Shown: positions 7,641-18,161, numbered from the stretch's first letter. The stretch is DNA of 64,000 nucleotides from Streptomyces vilmorinianum (GCF_005517195.1 NZ_CP040244.1:3676001-3740000), one strand, 5' to 3'. The notes: generated by a model not told the origin, from the sequence alone. Numbers and translations: made by a program.

Positions 7641-8591
7641 GTGCCGCCGTCCTTCGTCCACCGGATCGCCAAGTACGACCCCGCCGACCGTGACGAACAC
7701 GGCCACTACACCGGTGCCGAGGAGGCGGTCAGTGACCAAGGGCCCGTCGAAGCCGCGTACCTCGCGGCCATCGCCGCCTTCGCGGAGGCCTCGGCCATCG
7801 ATCGGCTGGAGATCCGCGAGCCCGCAGTCGCCGGTTTCGTCCACTTCGGCGTGGAGCCGTCGGATGGGGGGCATGGCCTCGGCGGGCTCTTCCCGCCCGA
7901 CCTCGCCGGCTACCACGACGGGGCCGAGGTCTCCCTTCCGGTCGCTCTGGAGCTGGTTCGGGCCATGCTCCGCGACCACGGTGCCTGGTGTCGCCTGGAG
8001 GCGGGGGACGTGTTCACCGTGCATGTCGGGTGGGACCAGTACGTGTATGTGGGCAGCGACCGGCTCTGCGCGGACGCCGTGGCCCGTACACGGGAACTCG
8101 GCCTCTTCCCGGAACCGATGACGACCTCCCCCTACGCGGCGGAGCTGCAGGAACCGGACGTGACGGAGGCGGCCGACGAGGGGTTCTGGGCGCGCGTGCG
8201 CACGGCGCTGGCCTCACGGAAGGCTGTGCTCCTGGAGGAGGGCTACGTCCGCAACGCTGCACGCTTCCACCGCCTCACGCCGGAGAACCTCGACGCGGTG
8301 CGTACCGGTCTCAGCCCGCGCGCCCTGTTGACCGTCTGGCCCGACCTGAACCCCGATGTCGGCGCGGTCCTCGCGACGCTGCCAGAGGAGGGATCCGCGG
8401 AGTTCGTCTGGGAGGCACAGGACGGGACGATCAGACATGCGATCGTCGACGACACCGAGTACCAAGAGCTCGCCACCCTGATGGCCGGCGCCCGGGCGGC
8501 ATGCACCCTGCCCATGTGCCTCGACGAACGCCCCCCGCTTCTTTGCGCCGCCCTGCCCGACAGCGACGGCGTGCTGCGCGCCCGGTGGTGA
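7641..8591 (+). CDS. Conserved actinobacterial hypothetical protein
   Basis: The product of about 316 residues begins VPPSFVHRIAKYDPADRDEH from a GTG at 7641, preceded by AGGGAG. An in-frame ATG at 7590 is also possible. The N-terminal half contains FVHFGVEPSDGGHGLGGLFPP and DVFTVHVGWDQYVYVGS, stretches I have seen in Streptomyces proteins annotated only as hypothetical or RNA-binding. The C-terminal half (VRTALASRKAVLLEEGYVRN to the end) is variable. There is no signal peptide, membrane segment or catalytic motif I can identify. Confidence 0.7.
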   Translation: MPPSFVHRIAKYDPADRDEHGHYTGAEEAVSDQGPVEAAYLAAIAAFAEASAIDRLEIREPAVAGFVHFGVEPSDGGHGLGGLFPPDLAGYHDGAEVSLPVALELVRAMLRDHGAWCRLEAGDVFTVHVGWDQYVYVGSDRLCADAVARTRELGLFPEPMTTSPYAAELQEPDVTEAADEGFWARVRTALASRKAVLLEEGYVRNAARFHRLTPENLDAVRTGLSPRALLTVWPDLNPDVGAVLATLPEEGSAEFVWEAQDGTIRHAIVDDTEYQELATLMAGARAACTLPMCLDERPPLLCAALPDSDGVLRARW

Positions 8592-8705
8592 CCCGGTTCA
8601 CGCCGGGTGGCCACAGACGACAGCTCGACTGCCCCGGCGTCTGCGTCCCGAACCTTGCTGCGGCGGTTTCCTCTTCGGCCGTTCGTCCGTTGAACGGAAT
8701 GTCGG

Positions 8706-10064
8706 ATGATGGGGCCGCTCTCGGCGTCTTGTGCAATTGTTCTTCGCGTACCGGCGCCGGTCTGGAAGGTGGGTGCGGTCGCGGGTCGGAGCTATATAGA
8801 GCTGAGCGAGCTCTTCGAGCGGCGCCGACTCCCCCGGGGCACCCCGATCCTGCTCGATGCCACGATGCGTCCGGTCGAGCCGCTGACCAGTTGGTTCCGG
8901 GCGATGGGGCTCGCGGGGTACGGACCAGGGGGCCATCGGGGGCAGCTGGTCTGGATGGACTGGGAACTCTCACAGGACGGCTGGGCCACCGTGGTCCTCC
9001 GCCATACGCGGACCGGTATCACGACCAAGCACCTTCTTGGCAGCGCGGAGCACCCGCGCACATTCAGCTTTGCCTGGGATGCTCACGACGTGGTGACCGG
9101 CTATGCCCCGAACGGCGACTACACCTGGACGATCACGGCCGAGTCGGTCGACGGCGTCCCCCTCGACTTCACGGCCTCCGGCTCCTTCAAGGTCGTCCGC
9201 AAGACCGCACCGCACGACTTCAACGACAACGGCTCGCTCGATGTGCTCCAGCGGGACTCTGAGGGCGTGTTGTGGCGGGTCGACACCTCCTCCTACGACG
9301 GGTCGCTGAGCTTGGCCTCCCGCCGGCAGATCGGCCGGGGCTGGCAGATCTACGACCGCATCGAGGCGACGGGCAACCTCGGCGGGACGGAGGTCGGTGA
9401 TCTCCTGGCCCGCGACCGGTCCGGTGTGCTGTGGCTGTACCAGGGCAACGGCCTGAGCGGCTTCGCCACCCGGATCAAGGTCGGGACAGGCTGGCAGATC
9501 TACGACAAGATCGAGGCCGGCAGCGATCTGACGAACGACGGCCGTGCGGACGTGATCGCCACCGACAAGTACGGCGGTCTGTGGCTCTACCCCGGCACGG
9601 GGAACGCCGCCAAGCCCTACTCCGCCCGGAAGAAGATCGGTATGGGCTGGGGTATCTACAACGAACTGACCGCCGTCGGGAACATCGCGGGCGGCGCGGC
9701 CGGTGACGTGGTCGCCCGTGACAAGTACGGCTTGCTCTGGCAGTACCTGGGCAAGGGTGACGGCACATTCGCCCCACGCACGAAGATCGGTGGCGGCTGG
9801 AACACGTACACCAGCCTTGTCGGCGTCGGTGACGTCACCAAGGACGTCCGCCCCGATCTCGTCGGCTTCGCTGCGGACTCGGAGTACCTCTACCGGGCCA
9901 CCGGCGACTGGCGCGCCCCCTTCGCCCGCGCCCAGCAAGCCTGGCTGCACTACCCGGCCACGGGTACGACCACATTGCCTGAGGGCGAGAGTACCGAGAA
10001 CGGCTCCGCCCTGGTCCAGTGGCCGGGCGGAGACGGCGACCACCAGCGGTTCCGTTTCGGCTGA
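8706..10064 (+). CDS. VCBS/FG-GAP repeat protein, probably N-terminally truncated
   Basis: Residues about 160-400 form repeated blades built on the pattern DLLARDRSGVLWLYQGNG, KIGxGWxIYDxI and DVIATDKYGGLWLYPGTG, the FG-GAP/VCBS beta-propeller common in large secreted Streptomyces proteins. A FlgD-like beta domain (HDVVTGYAPNGDYTWTITAE) precedes them. Proteins of this type normally carry a signal peptide and several hundred more N-terminal residues. Here the reading starts abruptly with no signal sequence or clear ribosome site, so the start at 8706 is only the first available ATG. It is probably a decayed secreted protein, perhaps no longer exported. Confidence 0.6.
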   Translation: MMGPLSASCAIVLRVPAPVWKVGAVAGRSYIELSELFERRRLPRGTPILLDATMRPVEPLTSWFRAMGLAGYGPGGHRGQLVWMDWELSQDGWATVVLRHTRTGITTKHLLGSAEHPRTFSFAWDAHDVVTGYAPNGDYTWTITAESVDGVPLDFTASGSFKVVRKTAPHDFNDNGSLDVLQRDSEGVLWRVDTSSYDGSLSLASRRQIGRGWQIYDRIEATGNLGGTEVGDLLARDRSGVLWLYQGNGLSGFATRIKVGTGWQIYDKIEAGSDLTNDGRADVIATDKYGGLWLYPGTGNAAKPYSARKKIGMGWGIYNELTAVGNIAGGAAGDVVARDKYGLLWQYLGKGDGTFAPRTKIGGGWNTYTSLVGVGDVTKDVRPDLVGFAADSEYLYRATGDWRAPFARAQQAWLHYPATGTTTLPEGESTENGSALVQWPGGDGDHQRFRFG

Positions 10065-10208
10065 GGACCACGGCTCGGGTTACTCCGGGCGAGATCCTAA
10101 AGAGAGGCCCAGTTCCCGAGGCTCAGCGGTTCAGTCGTCAAAGCATCTTCATCGGGCTGCGACGGCCCCTGGAAAACGCGGTGCCCGTGGTCGGCGCCCG
10201 CTGGCACG

Positions 10209-10733
10209 ATGGCGCCCATGACCCACGATCACCGCGTTCAGCCTCCCCGGACCGCCGACGAGCGCGCCACGCTCACCGCCATGCTCCAGTTCCAGCGCGA
10301 GACGCTGGAGATGAAGTGTGCCGGGCTCACTCCCGAGCAGCTCAAGAGCAGGGCGGTGGCGCCCTCGGGGCTCTCCCTCGTGGGCCTGGTGCGGCACGCG
10401 GCCGAGGTGGAGCGTGGCTGGTTCCGCAATGTGATCAACGGGGAGCGGAGTCGGAGTCCCTGGACCGCGCCCGGCTCGACGGAGTGGGCGGACTTCGAGG
10501 TCGACGGCCTCGACGAGTCCGGCGTCGAGGAGGCGTTCACGATCTGGCGCGAGGAATGCGCCCGCGCCCGCGCCGTCGTGGACGCGGCCGACTCCCTCGA
10601 CGACTGCGGGCACCTCGGCGAGGACACGTACTCGCTGCGCTATGTCCTCGCCCACATGATCGAGGAGTACGCCCGCCACAACGGGCACGCGGACCTGCTG
10701 CGCGAACGCATCGACGGCGTCACCGGCGAATAG
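10209..10733 (+). CDS. DinB family protein (DUF664)
   Basis: A cytosolic four-helix-bundle protein of about 174 residues. The conserved histidines of the DinB/YfiT metal site are visible in LSLVGLVRHAAEVERGWF, in YVLAHMIEEYARHNGHADLL and in the C-terminal helix. This is the DUF664 branch, abundant in Streptomyces and related to mycothiol- or bacillithiol-dependent transferases, although most members are uncharacterised. The next in-frame ATG at 10218 (MTHDHRVQPP) may be the true start. Confidence 0.85.
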   Translation: MAPMTHDHRVQPPRTADERATLTAMLQFQRETLEMKCAGLTPEQLKSRAVAPSGLSLVGLVRHAAEVERGWFRNVINGERSRSPWTAPGSTEWADFEVDGLDESGVEEAFTIWREECARARAVVDAADSLDDCGHLGEDTYSLRYVLAHMIEEYARHNGHADLLRERIDGVTGE

Positions 10734-10803
10734 CCGACACGGCCCTGACAGCCTCGGGGAAAGGCCTGATCAGCAGGGCTGTTGGCCTGTTATCGTCGCC
10801 CGC

Positions 10804-11334
10804 ATGCCCGAACTGATCGCCCCCACCGAACGACTTCACTCCTCCTGGCTCGCGGCACACGCCGAGTGGACCCCCGGCGACCACCAGGACGGCGCCGGCA
10901 TGCGGCTCGCCGAGGAGAACGCCTTCGCCAGCCCCGAGGTCTTCGCCTCCTGGGTGCGACGGCTGCGCGAACAGTCCGACCGGACGCGGCCGTTGGCGGA
11001 GGGCTGGGTGCACGCCACGCACTGGTGGATCGTCGACGACGGCGCGTACGCGGGCGCGATCGACCTCCGCCACGAGCTCAACGACTTCCTGCTGCGCGCC
11101 GGAGGGCACATCGGGTACAGCATCCGGCCCTCCGCCCGCCGGCGTGGTCTCGCGACCTGGGCGCTGGGAGCGGTCCTCCCCGAGGCCCGGGCCCTGGGGC
11201 TCGACCGGGTCCTGGTGACCTGCGACGAGGACAACCTCGCCTCCGCGCGCGCCATCGAGCGCAACGGGGGCGTCCTGGAGGACACGCGCGAGACCGAGCT
11301 CGGCCTCAAGCGGCGCTACTGGATCACCCTGTGA
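10804..11334 (+). CDS. GNAT family N-acetyltransferase
   Basis: The 176-residue protein begins MPELIAPTERLHSSWLAAHAEW. It has the GNAT acetyl-CoA loop near residue 116 (RPSARRRGLATWALGAVLPEA) and the final strand LERNGG-like segment IERNGGVLEDTRET with RRYWITL at the end. This is the RimJ/YjhQ-like subgroup seen in Streptomyces, with unknown substrate. It overlaps the next gene by four bases (GTGA), so the two are translated together. Confidence 0.85.
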   Translation: MPELIAPTERLHSSWLAAHAEWTPGDHQDGAGMRLAEENAFASPEVFASWVRRLREQSDRTRPLAEGWVHATHWWIVDDGAYAGAIDLRHELNDFLLRAGGHIGYSIRPSARRRGLATWALGAVLPEARALGLDRVLVTCDEDNLASARAIERNGGVLEDTRETELGLKRRYWITL

Positions 11335-11756
11335 GCGCGGGGGAGAGCGGCGCGGCGGAGGGCGGCTTGGGGGAGAGCGGCGCGGCGGACGAGGTCGCCC
11401 AGGCCGTCGCTGCGGAACTGCGGCTCATGGAACCCTCGGTCCGCTCCTCGCGTGCGCAGGCCCGCGAGCTCCTCGACCCGGACTTCGTCGAGGTCGGCGC
11501 GTCCGGCCGCCGGTGGACGTACGAGGAGATGCTCGCCGCCCTGCCCGAACTGCCCGGCGGAGCGGAGGACGGCCCGCGCTACGAACCCTCCGCGATGGCC
11601 GGCACCGTCCTGGCGCCTGGCCTCGTCCACCTCACCTACGAGACGCGGATCGACGGCCTGCACGCCCGCCGCAGCTCCCTGTGGCGCCGCCACCCCGACG
11701 GCTCGGGCTGGCGCATGTACTACCACCAGGCGACCCCGGTGCCGCCCCAGCCGTAG
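11331..11756 (+). CDS. NTF2-like DUF4440 protein
   Basis: The 141-residue protein starts at a GTG that overlaps the stop of the acetyltransferase. The DUF4440 core is clear: RSSRAQARELLDPDFVEVG, RRWTYEEMLAAL, and a C-terminal sheet LVHLTYETRIDGLHARRSSLWRR ending GWRMYYHQAT. In homologues this fold binds small ligands or acts with acetyltransferases, and no active residues are evident. The first 18 residues contain a recent tandem duplication (11339-11386, GESGAAEGGLGESGAA), a length polymorphism outside the fold. Confidence 0.8.
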   Translation: MSAGESGAAEGGLGESGAADEVAQAVAAELRLMEPSVRSSRAQARELLDPDFVEVGASGRRWTYEEMLAALPELPGGAEDGPRYEPSAMAGTVLAPGLVHLTYETRIDGLHARRSSLWRRHPDGSGWRMYYHQATPVPPQP

Positions 11757-11783
11757 GAGCGGCACGGTCCCCTCACCCCGCGC

Positions 11784-12212
11784 TCAGCCGTACGCGTCCG
11801 TCACGCAGTCCGCGGCGCAGGCGCCCCGCTCGTACGCGTGGCGCAGCGCGGCCGCCGCACCCGGCCGGTCGACCACGGTGTGCCCGAAGTGCTCGTCGGC
11901 CACCCGCATCACGTCCTCGACGGTGACGACGACCGGCTCCCCGTCGCCGGCGGCCCGCCGCGCCGCCGCGATGGCCAGTCCGGCCGCACGCCGCAGCAAG
12001 CGGGTGTGGTGGCGCTCGCTCGCCGCACGCGCCCGAGGGGCGGACAGCGGCCGCAGCGCCCGTCCCTTCCGGACGGTACCCGTCGCCATGAGTGCCACCC
12101 CCGCGGCCATCACCAGGACCTCGGCCACCGTCTCCGCGCTCACGCCCACCCCGCGCCCCCTCCCGGCGAGCCCCTCGTACGCCGTATCCGTACCCACCCG
12201 TTGCCGGTCCAT
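11784..12212 (-). CDS. Hypothetical protein with one membrane segment
   Basis: The product is about 142 residues from the ATG at 12212 (MDRQRVGTDTAYEGLAGRG). It has one hydrophobic segment near residues 30-50 (VLVMAAGVALMATGTV), an alanine/arginine-rich helical middle and a C-terminal stretch VEDVMRVADEHFGHTVVDRP with two cysteines in GACAADCVTDAYG. I recognise no family. Codon use is consistent with a real gene, and it faces the DUF4440 gene convergently. The opposite strand is open too, so confidence is moderate. Confidence 0.5.
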   Translation of the reverse strand: MDRQRVGTDTAYEGLAGRGRGVGVSAETVAEVLVMAAGVALMATGTVRKGRALRPLSAPRARAASERHHTRLLRRAAGLAIAAARRAAGDGEPVVVTVEDVMRVADEHFGHTVVDRPGAAAALRHAYERGACAADCVTDAYG

Positions 12213-12339
12213 CCGAGTCCGAAGAGGTGATAGGTGACACGTGTCACTTTGCATGTCCAGGCGTTGACGCCGGTGGATCTCCGGCCGGACGCTGGGGGCG
12301 TTCAGCCGCCGAGCGCACGCGACCCCTCAGGAGCCCGCC

Positions 12340-13809
<1,470 letters not shown>

Positions 13810-13854
13810 TCGGCGCCGGGCGGGCATCCGGGCCCGGCGCCGGCGCGGGCCACC

Positions 13855-14415
13855 TCAGGACGCGGAACCGCCGAGTGCCTCGGCGATCGCCTCCGAGAAG
13901 GGCCCGACATCGGACGGTCTGCGCGAGGTGATCAGCGGGAACGCGCCGGACGCGTCGACCACGACGGCCCGGTCCACCCACGTCCCGCCCGCGTTCGTCA
14001 GATCGGTCCGGACCGAGGGGTACGAGGTGACCTCCTTGCCCGCGACGAGCCCGCTGTCGATGAGCAGCCACGGTCCGTGGCAGATCGCGGCCACCGGCTT
14101 GCCGGCCTCGGCGAACGCCGCGAGCAGCCGCTGCGCCGTCGTGTCCACCCGGAGCCGGTCGGCGTTGACGGTGCCGCCCGGCACGACGACCGCGTCGAAC
14201 CGGTCCGGTGACACCTCGCCGTACGTCGTGTCGGGCCGTACGACCTCACCCGGACGCCGGTCCGATACGAGCGTCACGATGGGCTCGGCCTTCCGCGCGG
14301 CCACGGTGACCCGGGCGCCCGCCTCGCGCAGAGCCGCCACCGGTTTCCGCAGCTCGTCCTGTTCCGTGCCGTAGTTCGTCGTGAGGACGAGGACGTGCTT
14401 TCCGTCGAGGGACAC
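13855..14415 (-). CDS. DJ-1/PfpI family protein
   Basis: A 186-residue single-domain protein. The nucleophile elbow AAICHGPWLLI contains the reactive Cys of the PfpI/DJ-1 superfamily. The early acidic partner lies in TNYGTEQDELRKP, and DAVVVPGGTVNADRLR forms the strand-turn typical of the family. Members act as glyoxalases/deglycases, chaperones or amidases, and the exact activity here is open. The GTG at 14415 has GGGAGGC eight bases upstream and gives the usual family length. Confidence 0.9.
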   Translation of the reverse strand: MSLDGKHVLVLTTNYGTEQDELRKPVAALREAGARVTVAARKAEPIVTLVSDRRPGEVVRPDTTYGEVSPDRFDAVVVPGGTVNADRLRVDTTAQRLLAAFAEAGKPVAAICHGPWLLIDSGLVAGKEVTSYPSVRTDLTNAGGTWVDRAVVVDASGAFPLITSRRPSDVGPFSEAIAEALGGSAS

Positions 14416-14491
14416 GGCTGCCTCCCGCCTGCCTCCCGTGTGCCGGCCGCGAATCGGCCACACCCCCGCGAGTCACCGCCGCCGCGCGCCG

Positions 14492-15259
14492 CTAAACGGG
14501 GACGCTCCGGTAATGGGTGGTGAGCCGGCCCTCGTCGTCCAGGACGTGGAAGGCGAGCGACGGCGCCATCTCGTCCCGGTACACATGCTGGCTCGGGCCG
14601 CCGTACGGCTCCCAGGGGAGCTTGCTGGTCGAGATCACGCCGGGCGCGACCAGCAGCGGGCGCCCCGCGAAGCTGGTGGCGGCCGCCGTGTGCGCGTGCC
14701 CGCAGAGGAACCCGACGATGCCGGGCCGGCGCCCGGTCAGTTCGGCGAGCCGGTGCTCGCCGAACTGACGGATGCCGTCGACGAACGGGATGTGCAGCGC
14801 GGTCGGCGGGTGGTGGAAGCCGACCAGGACCGGTACGCCTTCGGGGGTGTCGTCGAGGACGCCCTCCAGCCATGCGAGGGTCTCCTCCTCCAGGAACCCT
14901 TCGTCCTTGCCCGGCACCGACGAGTCGCCGAGGGCCAGCACGAACCCGTCGGCGCGCAGCACCTGGTTCACCGGGGCGCCGGCCCGCTCCGGGGGCGCGC
15001 CGAGAAGCACCTCGCGGAAGACGTCCCGCCGGTCGTGGTTGCCCGGGCAGACCAGCAGCGGGTGCCGGGTCCGCAGCAGTTCCCGTACGCGTACGTACTC
15101 CGACTCCAGACCGTGGTCGGCGATGTCACCGGTCACCACGACCGCGTCCAGGCGGCCGGCGTCGATCGATTCCAGATAGGCCATCACGGACCTGGTGCGT
15201 TCCGCGCTGCGTGGCGAACTGTCGATGTGGATGTCGCTGAGGTGCGCGATCACGATCAC
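14492..15259 (-). CDS. Class III cyclic nucleotide phosphodiesterase (CpdA/Icc-like)
   Basis: The 255-residue metallophosphoesterase carries all dinuclear-metal motifs in order: HLSDIHID, VVTGDIADHG, CPGNHDRRD, GFHHPP and LCGHAHTAAAT. This set and spacing match class III cAMP phosphodiesterases (CpdA/Icc), which hydrolyse 3',5'-cyclic nucleotides, although some relatives act on other phosphodiesters. I chose the GTG at 15259 because of a GAGGGG site nine bases upstream. It lies 227 bases downstream of the OsmC gene on the same strand, separated by a repeat-rich, hairpin-forming spacer. Confidence 0.85.
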   Translation of the reverse strand: MIVIAHLSDIHIDSSPRSAERTRSVMAYLESIDAGRLDAVVVTGDIADHGLESEYVRVRELLRTRHPLLVCPGNHDRRDVFREVLLGAPPERAGAPVNQVLRADGFVLALGDSSVPGKDEGFLEEETLAWLEGVLDDTPEGVPVLVGFHHPPTALHIPFVDGIRQFGEHRLAELTGRRPGIVGFLCGHAHTAAATSFAGRPLLVAPGVISTSKLPWEPYGGPSQHVYRDEMAPSLAFHVLDDEGRLTTHYRSVPV

Positions 15260-15418
15260 GGCGGTGAACCCCTCTTCGGCGCAAGGCTGCGCGAACCACG
15301 GGACGACGGGCCTCCGCGCCCCCTCCGACGCGAACGTACCGGTGGCGCCCGGCCCTCGCGCGGGCCACCTCGCCACCGGTGGCCCGGACGGTGGCGGCGC
15401 GGCGCAGCGCCGGTCCCG

Positions 15419-15462
15419 GGTCGGCCGCCGGGCAGTCGCCGGTCGGCCGCCGGGCAGTCGCC
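15419..15462. repeat. Two tandem 22-bp repeats
   Basis: Two exact copies of GGTCGGCCGCCGGGCAGTCGCC are followed by partial copies (GGGCAGTCG, CAGGGCAG). They lie in the spacer between the OsmC stop and the phosphodiesterase start, which otherwise holds GC-rich inverted repeats (GGCCCTCGCGCGGGCC at about 15351) that may terminate the OsmC transcript. Confidence 0.75.
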
Positions 15463-15486
15463 GGGCAGTCGCAGGGCAGCGGCTGC

Positions 15487-15927
15487 TCAGCCGGCCTGGA
15501 AGCCGACCGTCCCGTCCGGGAGCACCGCCTCCACCGCGGCGCCGTGCTCGACCGTCCGGCTCACCGTGCAGAACTTCTCGTGGGTCAGCCGTACTCCGCG
15601 CGCGAAGACCTCTGCCGCGCGCGGGTTGCTCTCGGGCAGCTCGAACTCGTAACTGACCCTGATCCGGCCCACTCGGCCCTCGTCCTCCGGCCCCGAGACC
15701 GACTCCACCACGATCCGCAGATCGTCGTGCTCGACCGCGCGGGCCGTCCGGTCCACGACCAGACCGCCACAGCCCCCCATCGCCGCGAGCAGAAGCTCGA
15801 CCGGAGTGAACGAGGGCTGCGCGTCCGCGTCGTCCGCCGCCGCCATGCGCACCTCCGCGCCCCGGTCGTTGCGGGCGGTCCAGTTGCGGTAGCCGGTGCG
15901 TACGGTCTCGATGCGGTAGTCGGCCAT
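15487..15927 (-). CDS. OsmC family protein
   Basis: A 146-residue protein, MADYRIETVRTGYRNWTARN. It has the OsmC core FTPVELLLAAMGGCGGLVVD, which carries the first redox cysteine, and THEKFCTVSRTVEHGA with the second. OsmC-fold proteins reduce organic peroxides with two cysteines; here the spacing fits the YhfA-like subgroup, for which peroxidase activity is less certain. The ATG at 15927 is preceded by GAGGAG with a somewhat long spacer. Confidence 0.85.
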   Translation of the reverse strand: MADYRIETVRTGYRNWTARNDRGAEVRMAAADDADAQPSFTPVELLLAAMGGCGGLVVDRTARAVEHDDLRIVVESVSGPEDEGRVGRIRVSYEFELPESNPRAAEVFARGVRLTHEKFCTVSRTVEHGAAVEAVLPDGTVGFQAG

Positions 15928-16135
15928 GGCGGCGGGGGCTCCTCGGTGTGGGGTGCGGTGTGGGTGCGATGCAGTGCGGTGCGGTGCGGTCGAGCGCCCA
16001 CGCAACCCCACCGGGCCCGGCCCGCCAAGCGGGCGCGCCGGGAGGGTTGGGCAGCCCCGAACTGAGTAGCAGCGTACGGCGGGACTGAGTACGTCGTCCC
16101 ATGCCCGGCCCGCCGCCCGCTGATGGAATACGTCC

Positions 16136-16408
16136 ATGACCTCGGACGCCCGGCGCAACAGCCGTATCCAGCACGTCACGACCACCGGCTCCGCCCTGGC
16201 CGTGGCGCTGCTCCCGCTCGTCGTCGGCATGCTGCTGGCCAGGAGCGTCGGCGCCGACCCGATGACGTCGGTGAACGCCCTCATCACCAGCGGCGGCCAG
16301 CGCGCGAGGCTGTCCCGCTGCCAGCTCCGCGCGGTGCGCCCGACGCGCGAGGGCCGGGGTGTACAGGCGGGCAGGAAGCGGGAGTTGCTCGCTCCGCGGG
16401 CGCGGTGA
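16136..16408 (+). CDS. Possible small hypothetical protein with one membrane segment
   Basis: A 90-residue reading frame has a hydrophobic segment at about residues 17-40 (TTGSALAVALLPLVVGMLLA) between basic flanks and an arginine-rich tail. No family is recognised and no strong ribosome site precedes the ATG. It may be a real small membrane protein or noise. Codon bias alone supports it. Confidence 0.35.
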   Translation: MTSDARRNSRIQHVTTTGSALAVALLPLVVGMLLARSVGADPMTSVNALITSGGQRARLSRCQLRAVRPTREGRGVQAGRKRELLAPRAR

Positions 16409-16560
16409 CGGTTTCTCCGGACCCCGCATTACCTCGCAGGTAATCGATCTTGTGAGCGTGTCCGGGCAGGTTTGTCGTCACAGGCCGGGAGCGCGGGACA
16501 AGCGCCCCGCAGGGCCTGTTGTCACGGTGTTCCTGTTCTTGTCGCGAGGGGTCGAGGTCG

Positions 16561-17525
16561 ATGATGCGCGGTACGAAGAAGCTGGGGCGTGCGGGAGCCG
16601 TCGCGATGGCGGTGGTGTCCGGAGTCTCGGGCATGGCACTCGGGACGGCGAACCCGAACCCGAACCCGGACCAGGGCCGGGGGACGGAACCGGCGACGGT
16701 CGCGTGCGCGGACGTACGGGACACGGCCAGACGGGACACCCGCGGGTCGCCGCCTACCTCGACATCTTCGACCCGGGGGCCACCCTCTGGGAGGCCGACG
16801 GAGAACCGCAGCGCGGCCACGACACGATCGGGAACTCCATCGTGCGATCGCTGCGCCTCGCTCCCGACCTGCGGTACCGAGGCACGGAAGTCGTCGCGGA
16901 CAGCGCCGTGGTGATGTTCGGCCAGTGGAACGAGGTCACCGTCAAGGGGCAGCGGGTCTCCTACCCGCAGATCGCCCGCGACGTCCTCTCCGACGACGGC
17001 AAGACGATCCAGGCCCGGCGCTACTACGACCGGTACACCGTCTTCCGCTCGGCCGCCCCGGAGCTGCGCAACCTCTTCGAGGGCATCGCCGACACCGGCC
17101 CCGCGGCCGACGGCGGTACGGGCGCCCAGCCCCAGCCCTTCCGCGCCGAGGACATCACGGCCCGCCTGGCGGCCTGGAACGGCGAGGACGTCGACGCCCT
17201 CACCCAGGGTGCGGGCAACGGCGCCCTGACCGCGCCCGGACTCGACGCGCCGCTGGAGACCGACGGCGGCAAGGCGGCGTACCTCCGCCGGCTCTTCGAC
17301 CACGCCGACCTCCGGCTGAAGGCGGGCCAGGTCGCGTTCGGCCGGACGAACACCTACGTGGAATGGCACGGCACCGTCACCAGCCCGAAGGGCGTGAGGG
17401 TTCCGTTCGGGATCGTCGAGCGTTTCGGCCCGGCGGGCGAGTGGGAGCTGTACTTCGACACCCGGCCCCTGATCGCGAACGAGGCAGAGATCATCGCGAT
17501 GTTCCAGCGCCTGGCCCAGCCCTGA
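16561..17525 (+). pseudogene. Frameshifted secreted NTF2/SnoaL-like protein
   Basis: From the ATG pair at 16561/16564, a frame encodes a clear signal peptide (basic MRGTKK, then AVAMAVVSGVSGMALG) and the start of a mature region. At about 16670-16730 coding moves to another frame, which holds the folded domains: HPRVAAYLDIFDPGATLWEA and WEXYFDTRPL-like strands, two NTF2/SnoaL-like repeats to residue LAQP at the stop. The switch follows an AACCCG repeat tract. Either the gene carries a frameshift, the sequence has an error, or a shorter cytosolic form starts at the in-frame GTG at 16704. The domain half looks under normal coding constraint. Confidence 0.6.
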
Positions 17526-17620
17526 GCCCTGAGCTGTGAACAATGTGCCGCGAAACAGGGTTTTGTCTGAGTGGGGGTGTTTGGGGAGTGATCGGTCGGG
17601 CTGTCGCACGGGCTGCGTCA

Positions 17621-17638
17621 AGCTGACGTGAGTCAGCT
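17621..17638. promoter_or_regulatory. Palindrome upstream of the 17655 gene
   Basis: AGCTGAC, GTGA and GTCAGCT form a perfect 7-bp inverted repeat 16 bases before the ATG at 17655. It may be an operator or a short leader hairpin. No regulator for it is visible nearby. Confidence 0.4.
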
Positions 17639-17654
17639 CTGACACGATGACGCC

Positions 17655-18161
17655 ATGTTCGATTTCGGCATCGCGGGCTACCAACCATCGTGGTTGAACC
17701 GCCGCAGTGACGTCGTGCGGGAGCACGGGCATCGCCTGTCTGGTCTCGCCGGCCGCACTCTGACGAGAGTCTGGATGGTCTGGGACCGTCAGGACGACGA
17801 GTGGTTCTGCGACTGCCCGGTCCTGTTCGACTTCGAGGGGGAGCAGGTCGAGATCAATCATCAGAAGTTCGACGATCTCTCCCTCACGTGGAACACGATC
17901 GACCCCGGTGACCCGGTCCGGTGGTCCGGCTTCGACCTGCAGTGGCGTGCTGAGCCTCTTCTCGGACTATCAGCTCTGCGGGGCCTGTCCCTCAGAGGGG
18001 TCGACCTGCTCGAGTGGACCGGCAGGGATCTGGCACAGGGAAACGTCGAGGTCAGCTTCGTCTTCGCGACGAGTCGGGTGACCGTCTTCAATGCTCTCGA
18101 CGAGAACGGGCTGAGCTTCGCCCCGCCTGATCGGAATCAGCAGTCCCACCCGCTCCACTGA
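17655..18161 (+). CDS. Hypothetical protein
   Basis: The 168-residue protein begins MFDFGIAGYQPSWLNRRSDV. It is rich in tryptophan and acidic residues (VWMVWDRQDDEWFCDCPVLF, GFDLQWRAEPLLGL). The strand pattern suggests an all-beta cytosolic fold. Similar single-copy proteins occur in Streptomyces without assigned function. There is no signal peptide, membrane segment or catalytic motif. It stands alone between the frameshifted gene and transposase debris. Confidence 0.65.
   Translation: MFDFGIAGYQPSWLNRRSDVVREHGHRLSGLAGRTLTRVWMVWDRQDDEWFCDCPVLFDFEGEQVEINHQKFDDLSLTWNTIDPGDPVRWSGFDLQWRAEPLLGLSALRGLSLRGVDLLEWTGRDLAQGNVEVSFVFATSRVTVFNALDENGLSFAPPDRNQQSHPLH

Noticed and set aside
14492..16429. 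A long minus-strand frame joining phosphodiesterase with upstream sequence
   Set aside because: Only the part up to 15259 has the metallophosphatase motifs. The remainder crosses the OsmC gene in the wrong frame.
16561..17525. SnoaL-like fold as evidence of a polyketide cluster
   Set aside because: No synthase, tailoring or resistance genes lie nearby, the protein has a signal peptide, and NTF2-like folds are widespread.
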